DNA of 64,000 bases from Hydrogenispora sp. (GTDB lineage Bacteria; Bacillota; UBA4882; UBA10575), in NCBI GenBank assembly GCA_012837705.1, contig DUQQ01000064.1:1-64000 (forward strand). Direction: 5' to 3'. The notes below the pieces were generated by a model that saw only the letters and a list, made by a program, of their open reading frames with translations, was not told where the DNA came from and did not search any database. The position numbers and the translations under genes were made by a program. This document shows, in pieces, positions 17,446-25,926 of this stretch (its first letter is position 1; each line of letters opens with the position of its first letter).

Positions 17446-19767
17446 ATGGTCAAGAGCGCACAACGCTATCTAGAGGTTGATCCTTGGCGGGTTGTTGAGA
17501 AGGGATTTCATCCAAAACAAAGCCGGGTTTCCGAATCCATCTTTGCCCTGGCCAATGAGTATATGGGGGTCCGGGGTTACTTCGAAGAAGGTTATGGCGG
17601 CGACCAACTGATCGGCAGCTATTTTAGCGGGTTCTACGAGGAAGCCCCGGTGAACCGTCAGGCGGCCTACAAGGGTTTGATTGACCGGGCCCGGTTTATG
17701 GTGAATACGGTTGACTGGCTTTTTACCCGAATCGAAGTGGACGGCGAGATTTTGGATTTGGCCCGGAGCAAAATAAGGGATTACCAAAGGACCCTTGATT
17801 TTCAGTCCGGGATCCTGGACCGGGAGTTTGTCTGGGAGACGGACAGTGGAAAACGGTTGAAACTGAATTTCCGGCGTTTCGTGAGCATGGTCCGGCCTAA
17901 CTTGGGCGCCCAGCAGATTACCTTAACGGCGCTGAATTTTTCCGGACCGGTCCAAGTGCAATGCGGATTGGATTTTTCACCGGTCCACGCGGAGAAAAAG
18001 CGGAACTTTTGGTGTTGTCCCCGGAAGGGAGTGGAGGATCGGATCATTGCCATCTTGGGTAAAACCGAAAATCTTGGCCACAAACTGTTTTCCGGCTTTC
18101 ATCTGCGGCTGGGTGGCGCACCGAAAACCGGGTTATTCGAACGGGAAAAATTCATTGGCTTAGAAATTGTTTGCAACCTGAAACGCGGGGAAGCGGTGAC
18201 CATAGAGAAGATGGTCACGAACTACGCCGCGAAAAATCCGGGCTTGACGGTGGAGGAAGTCTGGCAACAGGGTATCCAGCTGGCCGCCGGGCACCTGGCT
18301 TTATCCTTTGACGAGGCTTTGGCCGAGCATACGGCTTTTTGGGCGGAACTTTGGCGTAATTTGGACATCGCGATTGAAGGCGACCCCGAAAACCAGCAGG
18401 GAATCCGGTTTTGCCTCTTCCAGCTTCATCAAACCTTCCATGGGGCAAATTCGGGCGGTAACATTGGGGCCAAGGGGTTGACCGGGGAAGCTTATAATGG
18501 CCATACCTTTTGGGATACAGAAACATACTGCCTGCCTTTTTATCTCTTCAATAACCCGGCGGCCGCCCGTAACCTGTTGGAGTTTCGCTACCATACTTTG
18601 CCCCAGGCACGGGCACGGGCAAATGAACTGGACTGTATCGGTGCTTTCTACCCGATTGCCACGATTGACGGCACCGAGAGTTGTGGCCTTTGGCAACACG
18701 CCAGTTTGCAACTGCAGGTGGGGTCGGCGGTGGCTTATGGAATCTGGCATTACACCAAGGTCTGCGGGGATTTTCATTTTCTCTACGAAAAAGGGATCGA
18801 GATGTTAATTGAGATCAGTCGGTACTATGCCAGCCGGGGGCAATGGAGCCCGCGGTCGGGAGAGTTTGGTTTCTACGGCGTTATGGGGCCCGACGAGTTT
18901 CACATGATGGTGAACAACAATTGTTATTTAAACTTTATGGCGAAAAAGACCTTCGAATTTACCCTGGAAACGCTGGCGCGGATGGCTGAGGAGTGCCCGG
19001 ATTTACTGGCGGCGGTTACTGCGAAAAGCGGGCTGCAACCCGTTGAGCGGGAGAACTGGGCCCGAATGGCCGCGAGAATGCGGCTACCGCAAGACAAGGC
19101 AACCGGCCTGTATGAGCAGCATGACGGCTATTTTGATCTCCCCCATCTTGACCCGGCTTCGATTCCCGTGACGGATTTTCCCCTTTATGACCACTGGGCT
19201 TACGACCGGATCTACCGCTTTGATCTGATCAAACAGCCGGATGTGTTGATGTTTATGTTCCTTTATAACCAGGAATTTTCGGCGGAAGTAAAACGGGTTA
19301 ATTACGATTATTATGAGCCGCGGTGTCTCCATGAGTCGTCCTTGTCGCCGTCAATCCATTCGATCTTCGCTAATGAGCTGGGTTATTACGAACAGGCGGC
19401 TCAATTTTTCCGCTTTGCCACCCGGTTGGACCTGGACAACTACAACCGCAACACGGACCAAGGACTCCATCTGACCTCAATTGCAGCGGCCTGGATGAAT
19501 ATTGTTTACGGTTTTGGCGGACTGCGCTCCGACGGTCCAGTGCTGACCTTTAATCCCAGTATCCCGCGGGAATGGCAAGCTTATCGCTTTCGCTTACTCT
19601 ACCGGGGGGCGATCCTTCAAGTCAGTGTGGGGCAAGAAACGGCCGAATTTAAACTGGTGCAGGTGCCCGCGACTGCTTCCGCCATCAAGGTGAAGATTTA
19701 CGGCGAAGAATATTTGCTTGATCATTCCGGATTAAAACTGAAAATCCCGCAAAGGTTCCGACAGTAA
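17446..19767 (+). CDS. Glycoside hydrolase family 65 disaccharide phosphorylase
   Basis: A 773-residue cytoplasmic enzyme; ATG 17446 has AAAGGAG 8 bases upstream. The order is an N-terminal beta-sandwich (about 1-270), a linker, an (alpha/alpha)6 barrel (about 320-680) and a C-terminal beta-sheet domain. The general acid is predicted as Glu484 in GPDEFHMMVNNN, and the substrate-pocket segment HTFWDTE is present. GH65 enzymes split alpha-glucosides with phosphate to beta-glucose-1-phosphate. Specificity within the family (maltose, trehalose, kojibiose, nigerose, glucosylglycerol and others) cannot be decided. The sequence around GTESCGLWQHASLQ differs from the second GH65 enzyme in the window, so the two probably use different substrates. 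Confidence 0.9.
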   Translation: MVKSAQRYLEVDPWRVVEKGFHPKQSRVSESIFALANEYMGVRGYFEEGYGGDQLIGSYFSGFYEEAPVNRQAAYKGLIDRARFMVNTVDWLFTRIEVDGEILDLARSKIRDYQRTLDFQSGILDREFVWETDSGKRLKLNFRRFVSMVRPNLGAQQITLTALNFSGPVQVQCGLDFSPVHAEKKRNFWCCPRKGVEDRIIAILGKTENLGHKLFSGFHLRLGGAPKTGLFEREKFIGLEIVCNLKRGEAVTIEKMVTNYAAKNPGLTVEEVWQQGIQLAAGHLALSFDEALAEHTAFWAELWRNLDIAIEGDPENQQGIRFCLFQLHQTFHGANSGGNIGAKGLTGEAYNGHTFWDTETYCLPFYLFNNPAAARNLLEFRYHTLPQARARANELDCIGAFYPIATIDGTESCGLWQHASLQLQVGSAVAYGIWHYTKVCGDFHFLYEKGIEMLIEISRYYASRGQWSPRSGEFGFYGVMGPDEFHMMVNNNCYLNFMAKKTFEFTLETLARMAEECPDLLAAVTAKSGLQPVERENWARMAARMRLPQDKATGLYEQHDGYFDLPHLDPASIPVTDFPLYDHWAYDRIYRFDLIKQPDVLMFMFLYNQEFSAEVKRVNYDYYEPRCLHESSLSPSIHSIFANELGYYEQAAQFFRFATRLDLDNYNRNTDQGLHLTSIAAAWMNIVYGFGGLRSDGPVLTFNPSIPREWQAYRFRLLYRGAILQVSVGQETAEFKLVQVPATASAIKVKIYGEEYLLDHSGLKLKIPQRFRQ

Positions 19768-20005
19768 ACCCGGGTTTCTCTTTCCATCAACACCGGGCGT
19801 AACAGGGGTTACATTGCCCTCCGAAATGGAAAAAAGAAACAAAAATTACATAAATAGAAAAATACCCTGACTTTAGTTTTCCTGTTCAGTTACAACCTAG
19901 AAGCCTAAGTAAATTAGCATAGGCACCGCGCGCCGAAGGGGGGTGTGCCCACCGCGTATTGGTCAAAATCTTTCAATAAATCAATAAAAAAGGAGGATGT
20001 TGTTC

Positions 20006-21391
20006 ATGGTGGTTTCTCGGAAAACTAGTGTGGTTGTGCTATTGGTATCGCTAACCGTTTTGCTGTTGGTTTCCTTATTCCCGGTAAAGGCGGCCAACCA
20101 GATTACCTTGAAAGTGGTGATCGGTCCGGATACGGAGGATAACCGAGCGCAGAACCTGGTGACTCTAGAGAAAATTAAACGCTTTGAGGCTGCGAATCCG
20201 GGAATTGTTTGCCGGCCGGTCCCCTTTACCTACACGACCCGTCAGGATTTCTTTATCAAGCAGGCGTCCCGGACCGCCCCGGATGTTTTAGACGTCTGGG
20301 CGACCGAATGTGAACTGTTGGCGAGCAGAAACTGGATTATTCCTCTTGATGATTATATCAAGACTTGGGATAAGGCCGACTGGGTAATTCCCAGTGCTTA
20401 TGCTCCCTTCCGCTACAATGGGAAAATCTACGGGATTCCGTTTGCCGGTTATGTAAAACACGTAATCTATAATAAACGGATGTTTCGGGAGAATGGTGTC
20501 CCCGAACCCACTCTGGACTGGACTTGGGAAGATTTTTTGAACGCGGCGGTAAAATGCACGGATAAAGAAAAAGGGATCGCTGGTTTTGCCCCGATGACCA
20601 AGGGCGGTGAAGGAGGATGGGCCCTGACCGACTTTATCTACCAAGCCGGTGGCGAGTGCGAAGTCTACGAGAACGGAAAGTGGAAAGCGGTCTTTGACTC
20701 GCCGGAAGCAGTTACGGCCTTACAATTCTTGAAAGATCTGAAATGGAAGTATGATGTGCTCCCGGCCAACTGGAGTAATGGTTGGACTGATGTCTACAAC
20801 ATTTTCGGCTCGGAGAAGGTGGCCATGGTCTTCGATGCCGACTGGGGGCGGAACGTGGCGATTAACGGCCAGGGAATGGATCCGAACGACATTGGGGTGG
20901 CGATTATGCCGAAGGGACCCGGGCCGAAAGGACGGCATATGGGCGTTCAGGGTGGAAACTTCTATGTAATTAACGCTTTATCTACTCCTGAAGTTCAAGA
21001 TGCCGCTTGGAAATGGCTGACCTTTGAGTTGTGGGATGAGGAAGACATTAAAGCCTTGGCTGCTTCCGCCGCGGACTACCGGGCGCAGAAACAGTACCGG
21101 GCCCAGTTTGAGTATATTCCTTTAAAACCAGATAGTCCTTATATCAAAGCAAGGGAAGAAGTTTTTGCCCAGAACTCCGATGTTCTCTTAAGCTGGGGAA
21201 GTGAAGAATTTCTGATGAAATTACCAGAGACAGCCCATATTGAACCACCAATTGAAGCTCAAGTTCTCTATGCCCAGTTCCTCGCGCCTGTTGTGCAAGC
21301 AGTGCTCAGTGATAAAAATGCCGATCCAGCAAAATTGTTGAAAGACGCAAATGCCCGGTTCCAGAAGGAGTACCTTGATCACGTCAATTAA
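20006..21391 (+). CDS. ABC-type sugar-binding protein with linked permeases
   Basis: A 461-residue family 1 solute-binding protein. ATG 20006 is chosen because AGGAGG (19991-19996) lies 9 bases away; an ATG at 19997 touches that site. The signal peptide ends near VKA and has no lipobox Cys. Landmarks: FINKQ-type hydrophobic lobes, PEPTLDWTWEDFLNAAVK, and FDSPEAVTALQFLKDL. It heads an operon with two permease genes and a GH65 phosphorylase. A stable hairpin separates it from the permeases, a common arrangement giving more binding protein than permease. No ATPase gene is present, so a shared MsmX-type ATPase encoded elsewhere is expected. Confidence 0.9.
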   Translation: MVVSRKTSVVVLLVSLTVLLLVSLFPVKAANQITLKVVIGPDTEDNRAQNLVTLEKIKRFEAANPGIVCRPVPFTYTTRQDFFIKQASRTAPDVLDVWATECELLASRNWIIPLDDYIKTWDKADWVIPSAYAPFRYNGKIYGIPFAGYVKHVIYNKRMFRENGVPEPTLDWTWEDFLNAAVKCTDKEKGIAGFAPMTKGGEGGWALTDFIYQAGGECEVYENGKWKAVFDSPEAVTALQFLKDLKWKYDVLPANWSNGWTDVYNIFGSEKVAMVFDADWGRNVAINGQGMDPNDIGVAIMPKGPGPKGRHMGVQGGNFYVINALSTPEVQDAAWKWLTFELWDEEDIKALAASAADYRAQKQYRAQFEYIPLKPDSPYIKAREEVFAQNSDVLLSWGSEEFLMKLPETAHIEPPIEAQVLYAQFLAPVVQAVLSDKNADPAKLLKDANARFQKEYLDHVN

Positions 21392-21457
21392 TGGATCGCT
21401 CGGTATGCGATTCTTCGAGAGAGAATACTAACGGAAAACATGAGCAAAGACTCTATT

Positions 21458-21483
21458 CCGCCGCTGCCCAAAGGCAGCGGCGG
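21458..21483 (+). other. Strong intercistronic hairpin
   Basis: CCGCCGCTGCC and GGCAGCGGCGG form a perfect 11-bp stem with a CAAA loop. No T-run follows. Its place between binding-protein and permease genes suits a 3'-end stabiliser for the upstream message. Confidence 0.7.
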
Positions 21484-21497
21484 ATCGAGAAAGCGAG

Positions 21498-22445
21498 TTG
21501 ATTGAAGTGAAGACCCGTCATCTGGAACAGATGTCGATACCACCAGTGAAACCAGTGGGTTATGTCGTGCGGAAAAATTTTTCCCGGTACGGCATGGGAT
21601 TGGCTTTCCTTGTTCCCGCTTTCATTTTTTATGCCATCTTTCAGTGGGCGCCAATTATTTACAATTTTTTTCTGGCCTTTCAAAATTATATTCCGGGCTT
21701 ACCTGCCAAATGGGTTGGGTGGGCTAATTTTCGGCGTGTCTTAGGAGATTCGTTATTACCAATTGCGATCAAAAATACGCTGGCTTTTACTGGTTGGGCG
21801 TTACTGATCGGTTTTGTGGTCCCAATAATCACCGCGATCACCATTACCGAGTTGCGGAAGGGACGGAGCTTTTTCCGGCTGGCCGTTTATATGCCCAATA
21901 TCATCCCGGCGATTGCCTTATATGTAATGTGGCTTTATCTTTTTAATCCGGCGGTCGGTTTATTGAATCAGATCCTCAACTTTTTCCATATACCAAGCAG
22001 TGAATGGTTACTCTCCCCCAAGACCGCACTGGTTTCCTTAGTGATGATGAGCACATGGGCCAATTTTGGCAGTACCGCCGTGTTATATATGGCAAGCTTG
22101 TCTTCCATCTCCGAGGAGCTTTATGAAGCAGCGGAGATCGATGGGGCGGGGGTGTGGAAACGGATTCGCCATATTACCTTACCGGCTTTAAAACCGACGA
22201 TCCTGATTTTATTACTCATGCAACTGATCTTTACGATTCAAGTCCTGCAGGAACCAATGGTTATGACGGGTGGAGGGCCGAATAATGCAACCATGACGGT
22301 GATGTATATGGTCTACAACTACGCTTTTGTCTACGCGGAATTCGGAAAAGCGGGCGCCCTGGGGATTCTCCTCTTTATTTTCCTGATGGTCCTTTCTTTA
22401 GTTTATGTTAAAGCCAACAAACTGGTGGAGAAGGAGGCAAGGTAG
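21498..22445 (+). CDS. Sugar ABC transporter permease, MalF/UgpA type
   Basis: About 315 residues with six predicted membrane helices. The binding-protein-dependent transport signature is present as EAAEIDGAGVWKRIRHITLP, the loop that docks on the ATPase. The start is uncertain: TTG 21498 is the longest form, GTG 21507 and ATG 21531 are alternatives and none has a strong ribosome site. It overlaps the next permease gene closely (adjacent stop and start), so the two form a heterodimeric channel for the sugar bound by the preceding binding protein. Confidence 0.92.
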   Translation: MIEVKTRHLEQMSIPPVKPVGYVVRKNFSRYGMGLAFLVPAFIFYAIFQWAPIIYNFFLAFQNYIPGLPAKWVGWANFRRVLGDSLLPIAIKNTLAFTGWALLIGFVVPIITAITITELRKGRSFFRLAVYMPNIIPAIALYVMWLYLFNPAVGLLNQILNFFHIPSSEWLLSPKTALVSLVMMSTWANFGSTAVLYMASLSSISEELYEAAEIDGAGVWKRIRHITLPALKPTILILLLMQLIFTIQVLQEPMVMTGGGPNNATMTVMYMVYNYAFVYAEFGKAGALGILLFIFLMVLSLVYVKANKLVEKEAR

Positions 22446-23324
22446 ATGGAGCTGAGTAAGCGGGGAATTATCTCCAATTTTGACCGGAAGCGCCCTAGTG
22501 TCAAATTTAGTTATGTCGTCTGTTATGTGGTGGCGATCGGGGTAGCCATTAGTACATTGTATCCCCTGCTCTGGGTGTTTTTTGGTTCTCTGAAGGAAGC
22601 GAAGGAGATCTTTTATGTTCCGCCGACGCTCTTGCCGCGTACTTTTCTATGGGAGAATTATCTCCGGGCTTGGCAATTCTATGCGATTCCCAAGGTCTTC
22701 CGGAACACACTGGTCATATACGCCGGTTTTGTCGGTGTCCGGCTGCTCTCTTTGAGCGCCGCCGCCTATGCCCTCGCCCATATGCGGTTGCCGTGCCGAC
22801 GCGGGATCTACATGCTTTTTCTCGCCACTTTAATGCTGCCCTTTTTTGCCTACCTGATCCCGTCCTATCTCATCATCTTTCGCTTGGGACTCCTGGATTC
22901 CTTTTGGGCGGTCTGCCTTCCGGCCGGCGCCGATTCTTATTCTTTGTTACTTTTAAAGAACTATTTTGATGGCATTCCTGGTGAGATCTTCGAATCGGCG
23001 CGCATTGACGGTGCTTCCGAATTACTGGTTCTGCGTAAGATCGTGTTACCGCTGGCGAAGCCGATCATTGCTGTTTTGGGGATTTTCGCCTTTATCCATG
23101 TCTGGCGGGACTTTGTCTGGCAAAGGATTGTCTTGCCGTCGGCGCACAAATGGACGGTCTCCATTGCCCTCTGGTACCATTCCCTGGGTAATCAAGGGGC
23201 TGTTTTACCCCAAAATGTGCAATTAGCGGCGATGTTAATAAGTACTTTGCCGCCGATGATTATTTTCCTGATCTTCCAGCGCTATATCATCGAAGGCGTT
23301 TCCTTCACCGGGCTGAAAGGATAG
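22446..23324 (+). CDS. Sugar ABC transporter permease, MalG/UgpE type
   Basis: A 292-residue protein with six membrane helices; AAGGAGG lies 8 bases before ATG 22446. The ATPase-docking loop ESARIDGASELLVLRKIVLP is clear. It pairs with the preceding permease. The GH65 gene follows by 18 bases, so uptake and phosphorolysis are co-expressed. Confidence 0.93.
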   Translation: MELSKRGIISNFDRKRPSVKFSYVVCYVVAIGVAISTLYPLLWVFFGSLKEAKEIFYVPPTLLPRTFLWENYLRAWQFYAIPKVFRNTLVIYAGFVGVRLLSLSAAAYALAHMRLPCRRGIYMLFLATLMLPFFAYLIPSYLIIFRLGLLDSFWAVCLPAGADSYSLLLLKNYFDGIPGEIFESARIDGASELLVLRKIVLPLAKPIIAVLGIFAFIHVWRDFVWQRIVLPSAHKWTVSIALWYHSLGNQGAVLPQNVQLAAMLISTLPPMIIFLIFQRYIIEGVSFTGLKG

Positions 23325-23342
23325 GGATAGGAGCGAAGTAGG

Positions 23343-25748
23343 ATGAAGAAGACCGAAGCGCCCAACTTTGCTTTGGACGGGACAATTGCTGATACGGTCA
23401 AAGAGTGTTCTGGGGCGGCGGTGGGGGCAGCCCCAGGTTGGGGTGGTGATTTTCTGCTGACGGAAGTCGGATACCACCCGGACCGGGTCGAACTGAATGG
23501 TAGTCGCTTTTTGTTGAGCAACGGGTACATGGGGTACCGGGGAACTCTGGAGGAAGCCGAAAAAGAAGACCTGGTCGCCTGTACGCTAGCGGGTGTTTAT
23601 GACCAGGTTGGAACAGCGTGGCGGGAACCGGTCAATGCCCCTAATGGTCTCTATACGCTGTTATCTTTCAATGGTCAGCCGCTACGGCCAGGATTGATAA
23701 AACCTGCCGCCCACCAGCAGGTGTTGGACCTCCAGCAGGCTTTGCACCGGCGGCGGACTACCTTCACCTTTGCGGAGCATTCGGTTGAGATTGAGGCCGA
23801 ACGGTTCCTTAGTTTGGCCGATCCCCACCTGATGGTTATGGCCTACCATTTCCGTTCCGCGCATGCGGGGGAGATTGTGATTGAAACGGGGATCGACGCT
23901 GACGTTTGGGATTTGAACGGACCCCATTTTACAGAGGTAAGTTTCGCTGCCGCCGGACCGAGCCGAACCGCCACCGTCCGGACCAACGAAGGAAAGGTTA
24001 TTGCTGTTGCGGAGGCGGTGTCGGGAATCGAAGGCCAGAAGGAGCTGGTGACCGGGGAGCAACGGCTGTTACAACGTATTACGCTGACGGTGGCAGCGGG
24101 CAAGGAATACTGTTTTTATAAATACGTGGCGGTTTACACCAGCCTCGATCCGGAATGTGCTGCGGTGGGAGGCGCTTCTGACCGGCGGGCACAAGAAGCG
24201 GTGCGCCGGGCCGTAGCGGTGGGTTTTGACAAGCTCCGGGCCGAACACGTTGCCTGCTGGGCGGAACGCTGGCAGCGGAGTCGCGTGGTAGTGACCGGCG
24301 ATCCGGAAGCCCAATTTGCCTTGGATTATAGTATTTACCACCTGTTGGCGGTGGTTCCGGCCCATACCGAGCACGCCTCCATTCCGGCGCGGGGTCTTTC
24401 CGCCCAGACTTATAAAGGAGCGATTTTTTGGGATACGGAACTTTTCATGCTTCCCTTTTTCATCTACACCCAGCCGGAACTGGCCAGAAAATTACTGCGC
24501 TACCGGTATCATACCCTGGACGGTGCCCGGCGCAAGGCGGCGGAATACGGCTACCGGGGCGCCTTTTACGCTTGGGAGAGCCAGGAGACGGGGGAAGATG
24601 CGTGTTCTTATTTTAACGTGACTGATGTTTTTAGCGGCCGACCGCTGCGCACTTATTTCCGGGATAAACAGATTCACATCAGCGCCGATATCGCCTATGC
24701 CATCTGGCAGTATTATTTAATCACCGGCGACGAAAGCCTTCTCTTTGAAGGCGGGGCGGAGATTATCCTGGAGACCGCCCGTTTTTATTATTCCTATGCC
24801 TACTTCAAAAAGGATAAAAGCCGGTATGAACTTTTGGATGTCACCGGCCCCGATGAATACCACGAACGGGTTGCTAATAATGCCTACACCAATTACATGG
24901 TGAAGTATAATTTGGCGATCGCCTTGGAAGTAATTGGGTTGTTGCGGGAAAAGGATGAAGCATTCTACCAGAGCCTAATTGAAAAACTTGATTTCGAAAA
25001 GGACCTGTCGGGGCTGGTGGAGATGAATGAGCTGTTGTATCTGCCGCCGCCGGATCCGCAGACTAAACTCATTGAACAGTTTGATGGTTATTTCCGGCTT
25101 GAAGATGTGAAGCTTTCGGATTTAAAAGCGCGGATGAAAATGCCCCACGAATATCTGGGCGGAGGGAACGGGTTGGCGTCCACAACCCAGATTATTAAAC
25201 AGGCTGATGTGGTGGCGTTGCTTAACCTGTTCAAAGCGGATTTTTCCCGCGCGGTCAAGAAGGCAAACTGGGCCTATTACGAGCCCCGGACGGAACACGG
25301 GTCAAGCTTAAGCCCTTGTGTTTATGCGATGCTCGCCGCAGAACTAGGTAAAAAGGACTGGGCCTACCGTTACTTTCTCCAGACGGCCACCATTGACCTG
25401 ACCGGGGACTATAAAAGATATGTGGGAACCCTCTATATTGGAGGCACGCATCCGGCAGCCAATGGCGGCGCTTGGATGGGGGCGGTATTTGGCTTTGGTG
25501 GCCTCCACTTCGACGGGAAGACGGTTAAACTAAAACCCCTCCTTCCGGCCGAATGGCAGGCACTGGTCTTTAACTTTCAAGTAAAAGGCCAGTGGTTTAC
25601 GGTGGAGATGACAGAAGAGCAGGTGCGGGTTAAGGCCGACCGGGGCAACACCCAGCCGATCCGTTTTGAGGTTGCGGGGCAGCAGGGAATCTGCGGAGAA
25701 AATGGGGAGTTAGTCTTCGCCTTTCCGGACGGAAAAAGTTTTGGCTAG
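23343..25748 (+). CDS. Glycoside hydrolase family 65 phosphorylase, possibly nigerose-type
   Basis: An 801-residue cytoplasmic enzyme. The GH65 fold order is as in the first enzyme, but about 30 extra residues precede the conserved start of the N-terminal domain. The catalytic acid is predicted as Glu505 in GPDEYHERVANNAYTN, with FWDTE in the glucose site. The segment YFRDKQIHISADIAYAIWQYY recalls nigerose (alpha-1,3) phosphorylases, from memory and not verified. The product would be beta-glucose-1-phosphate plus glucose, saving one ATP. It is the last gene of the transport operon. The two GH65 proteins share family motifs but are not close copies. Confidence 0.88.
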   Translation: MKKTEAPNFALDGTIADTVKECSGAAVGAAPGWGGDFLLTEVGYHPDRVELNGSRFLLSNGYMGYRGTLEEAEKEDLVACTLAGVYDQVGTAWREPVNAPNGLYTLLSFNGQPLRPGLIKPAAHQQVLDLQQALHRRRTTFTFAEHSVEIEAERFLSLADPHLMVMAYHFRSAHAGEIVIETGIDADVWDLNGPHFTEVSFAAAGPSRTATVRTNEGKVIAVAEAVSGIEGQKELVTGEQRLLQRITLTVAAGKEYCFYKYVAVYTSLDPECAAVGGASDRRAQEAVRRAVAVGFDKLRAEHVACWAERWQRSRVVVTGDPEAQFALDYSIYHLLAVVPAHTEHASIPARGLSAQTYKGAIFWDTELFMLPFFIYTQPELARKLLRYRYHTLDGARRKAAEYGYRGAFYAWESQETGEDACSYFNVTDVFSGRPLRTYFRDKQIHISADIAYAIWQYYLITGDESLLFEGGAEIILETARFYYSYAYFKKDKSRYELLDVTGPDEYHERVANNAYTNYMVKYNLAIALEVIGLLREKDEAFYQSLIEKLDFEKDLSGLVEMNELLYLPPPDPQTKLIEQFDGYFRLEDVKLSDLKARMKMPHEYLGGGNGLASTTQIIKQADVVALLNLFKADFSRAVKKANWAYYEPRTEHGSSLSPCVYAMLAAELGKKDWAYRYFLQTATIDLTGDYKRYVGTLYIGGTHPAANGGAWMGAVFGFGGLHFDGKTVKLKPLLPAEWQALVFNFQVKGQWFTVEMTEEQVRVKADRGNTQPIRFEVAGQQGICGENGELVFAFPDGKSFG

Positions 25749-25794
25749 TCCTTTTAACATAAAAAAAGAAGATAAGCATTGAAGAAACCCTTAT

Positions 25795-25823
25795 AAAAAA
25801 CCACCCGCTGATTTAGCGGGTGG
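25795..25823 (-). terminator. Terminator of the secreted glycosidase-like gene
   Basis: CCACCCGCT and AGCGGGTGG form a perfect 9-bp stem with a GATTT loop. On the minus strand it is followed by T6 (25795-25800). It may also end the GH65 operon on the plus strand, where the T-run is poor. Confidence 0.8.
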
Positions 25824-25926
25824 CCTTTCCATATCTGAACCTTCGAAAGTTATTTTGTTTGTCAAATGCCCTTTAAGAACCCTCAAGCCATGGTGAACGC
25901 CGGAAAGACACCATAGAAATTATCTA

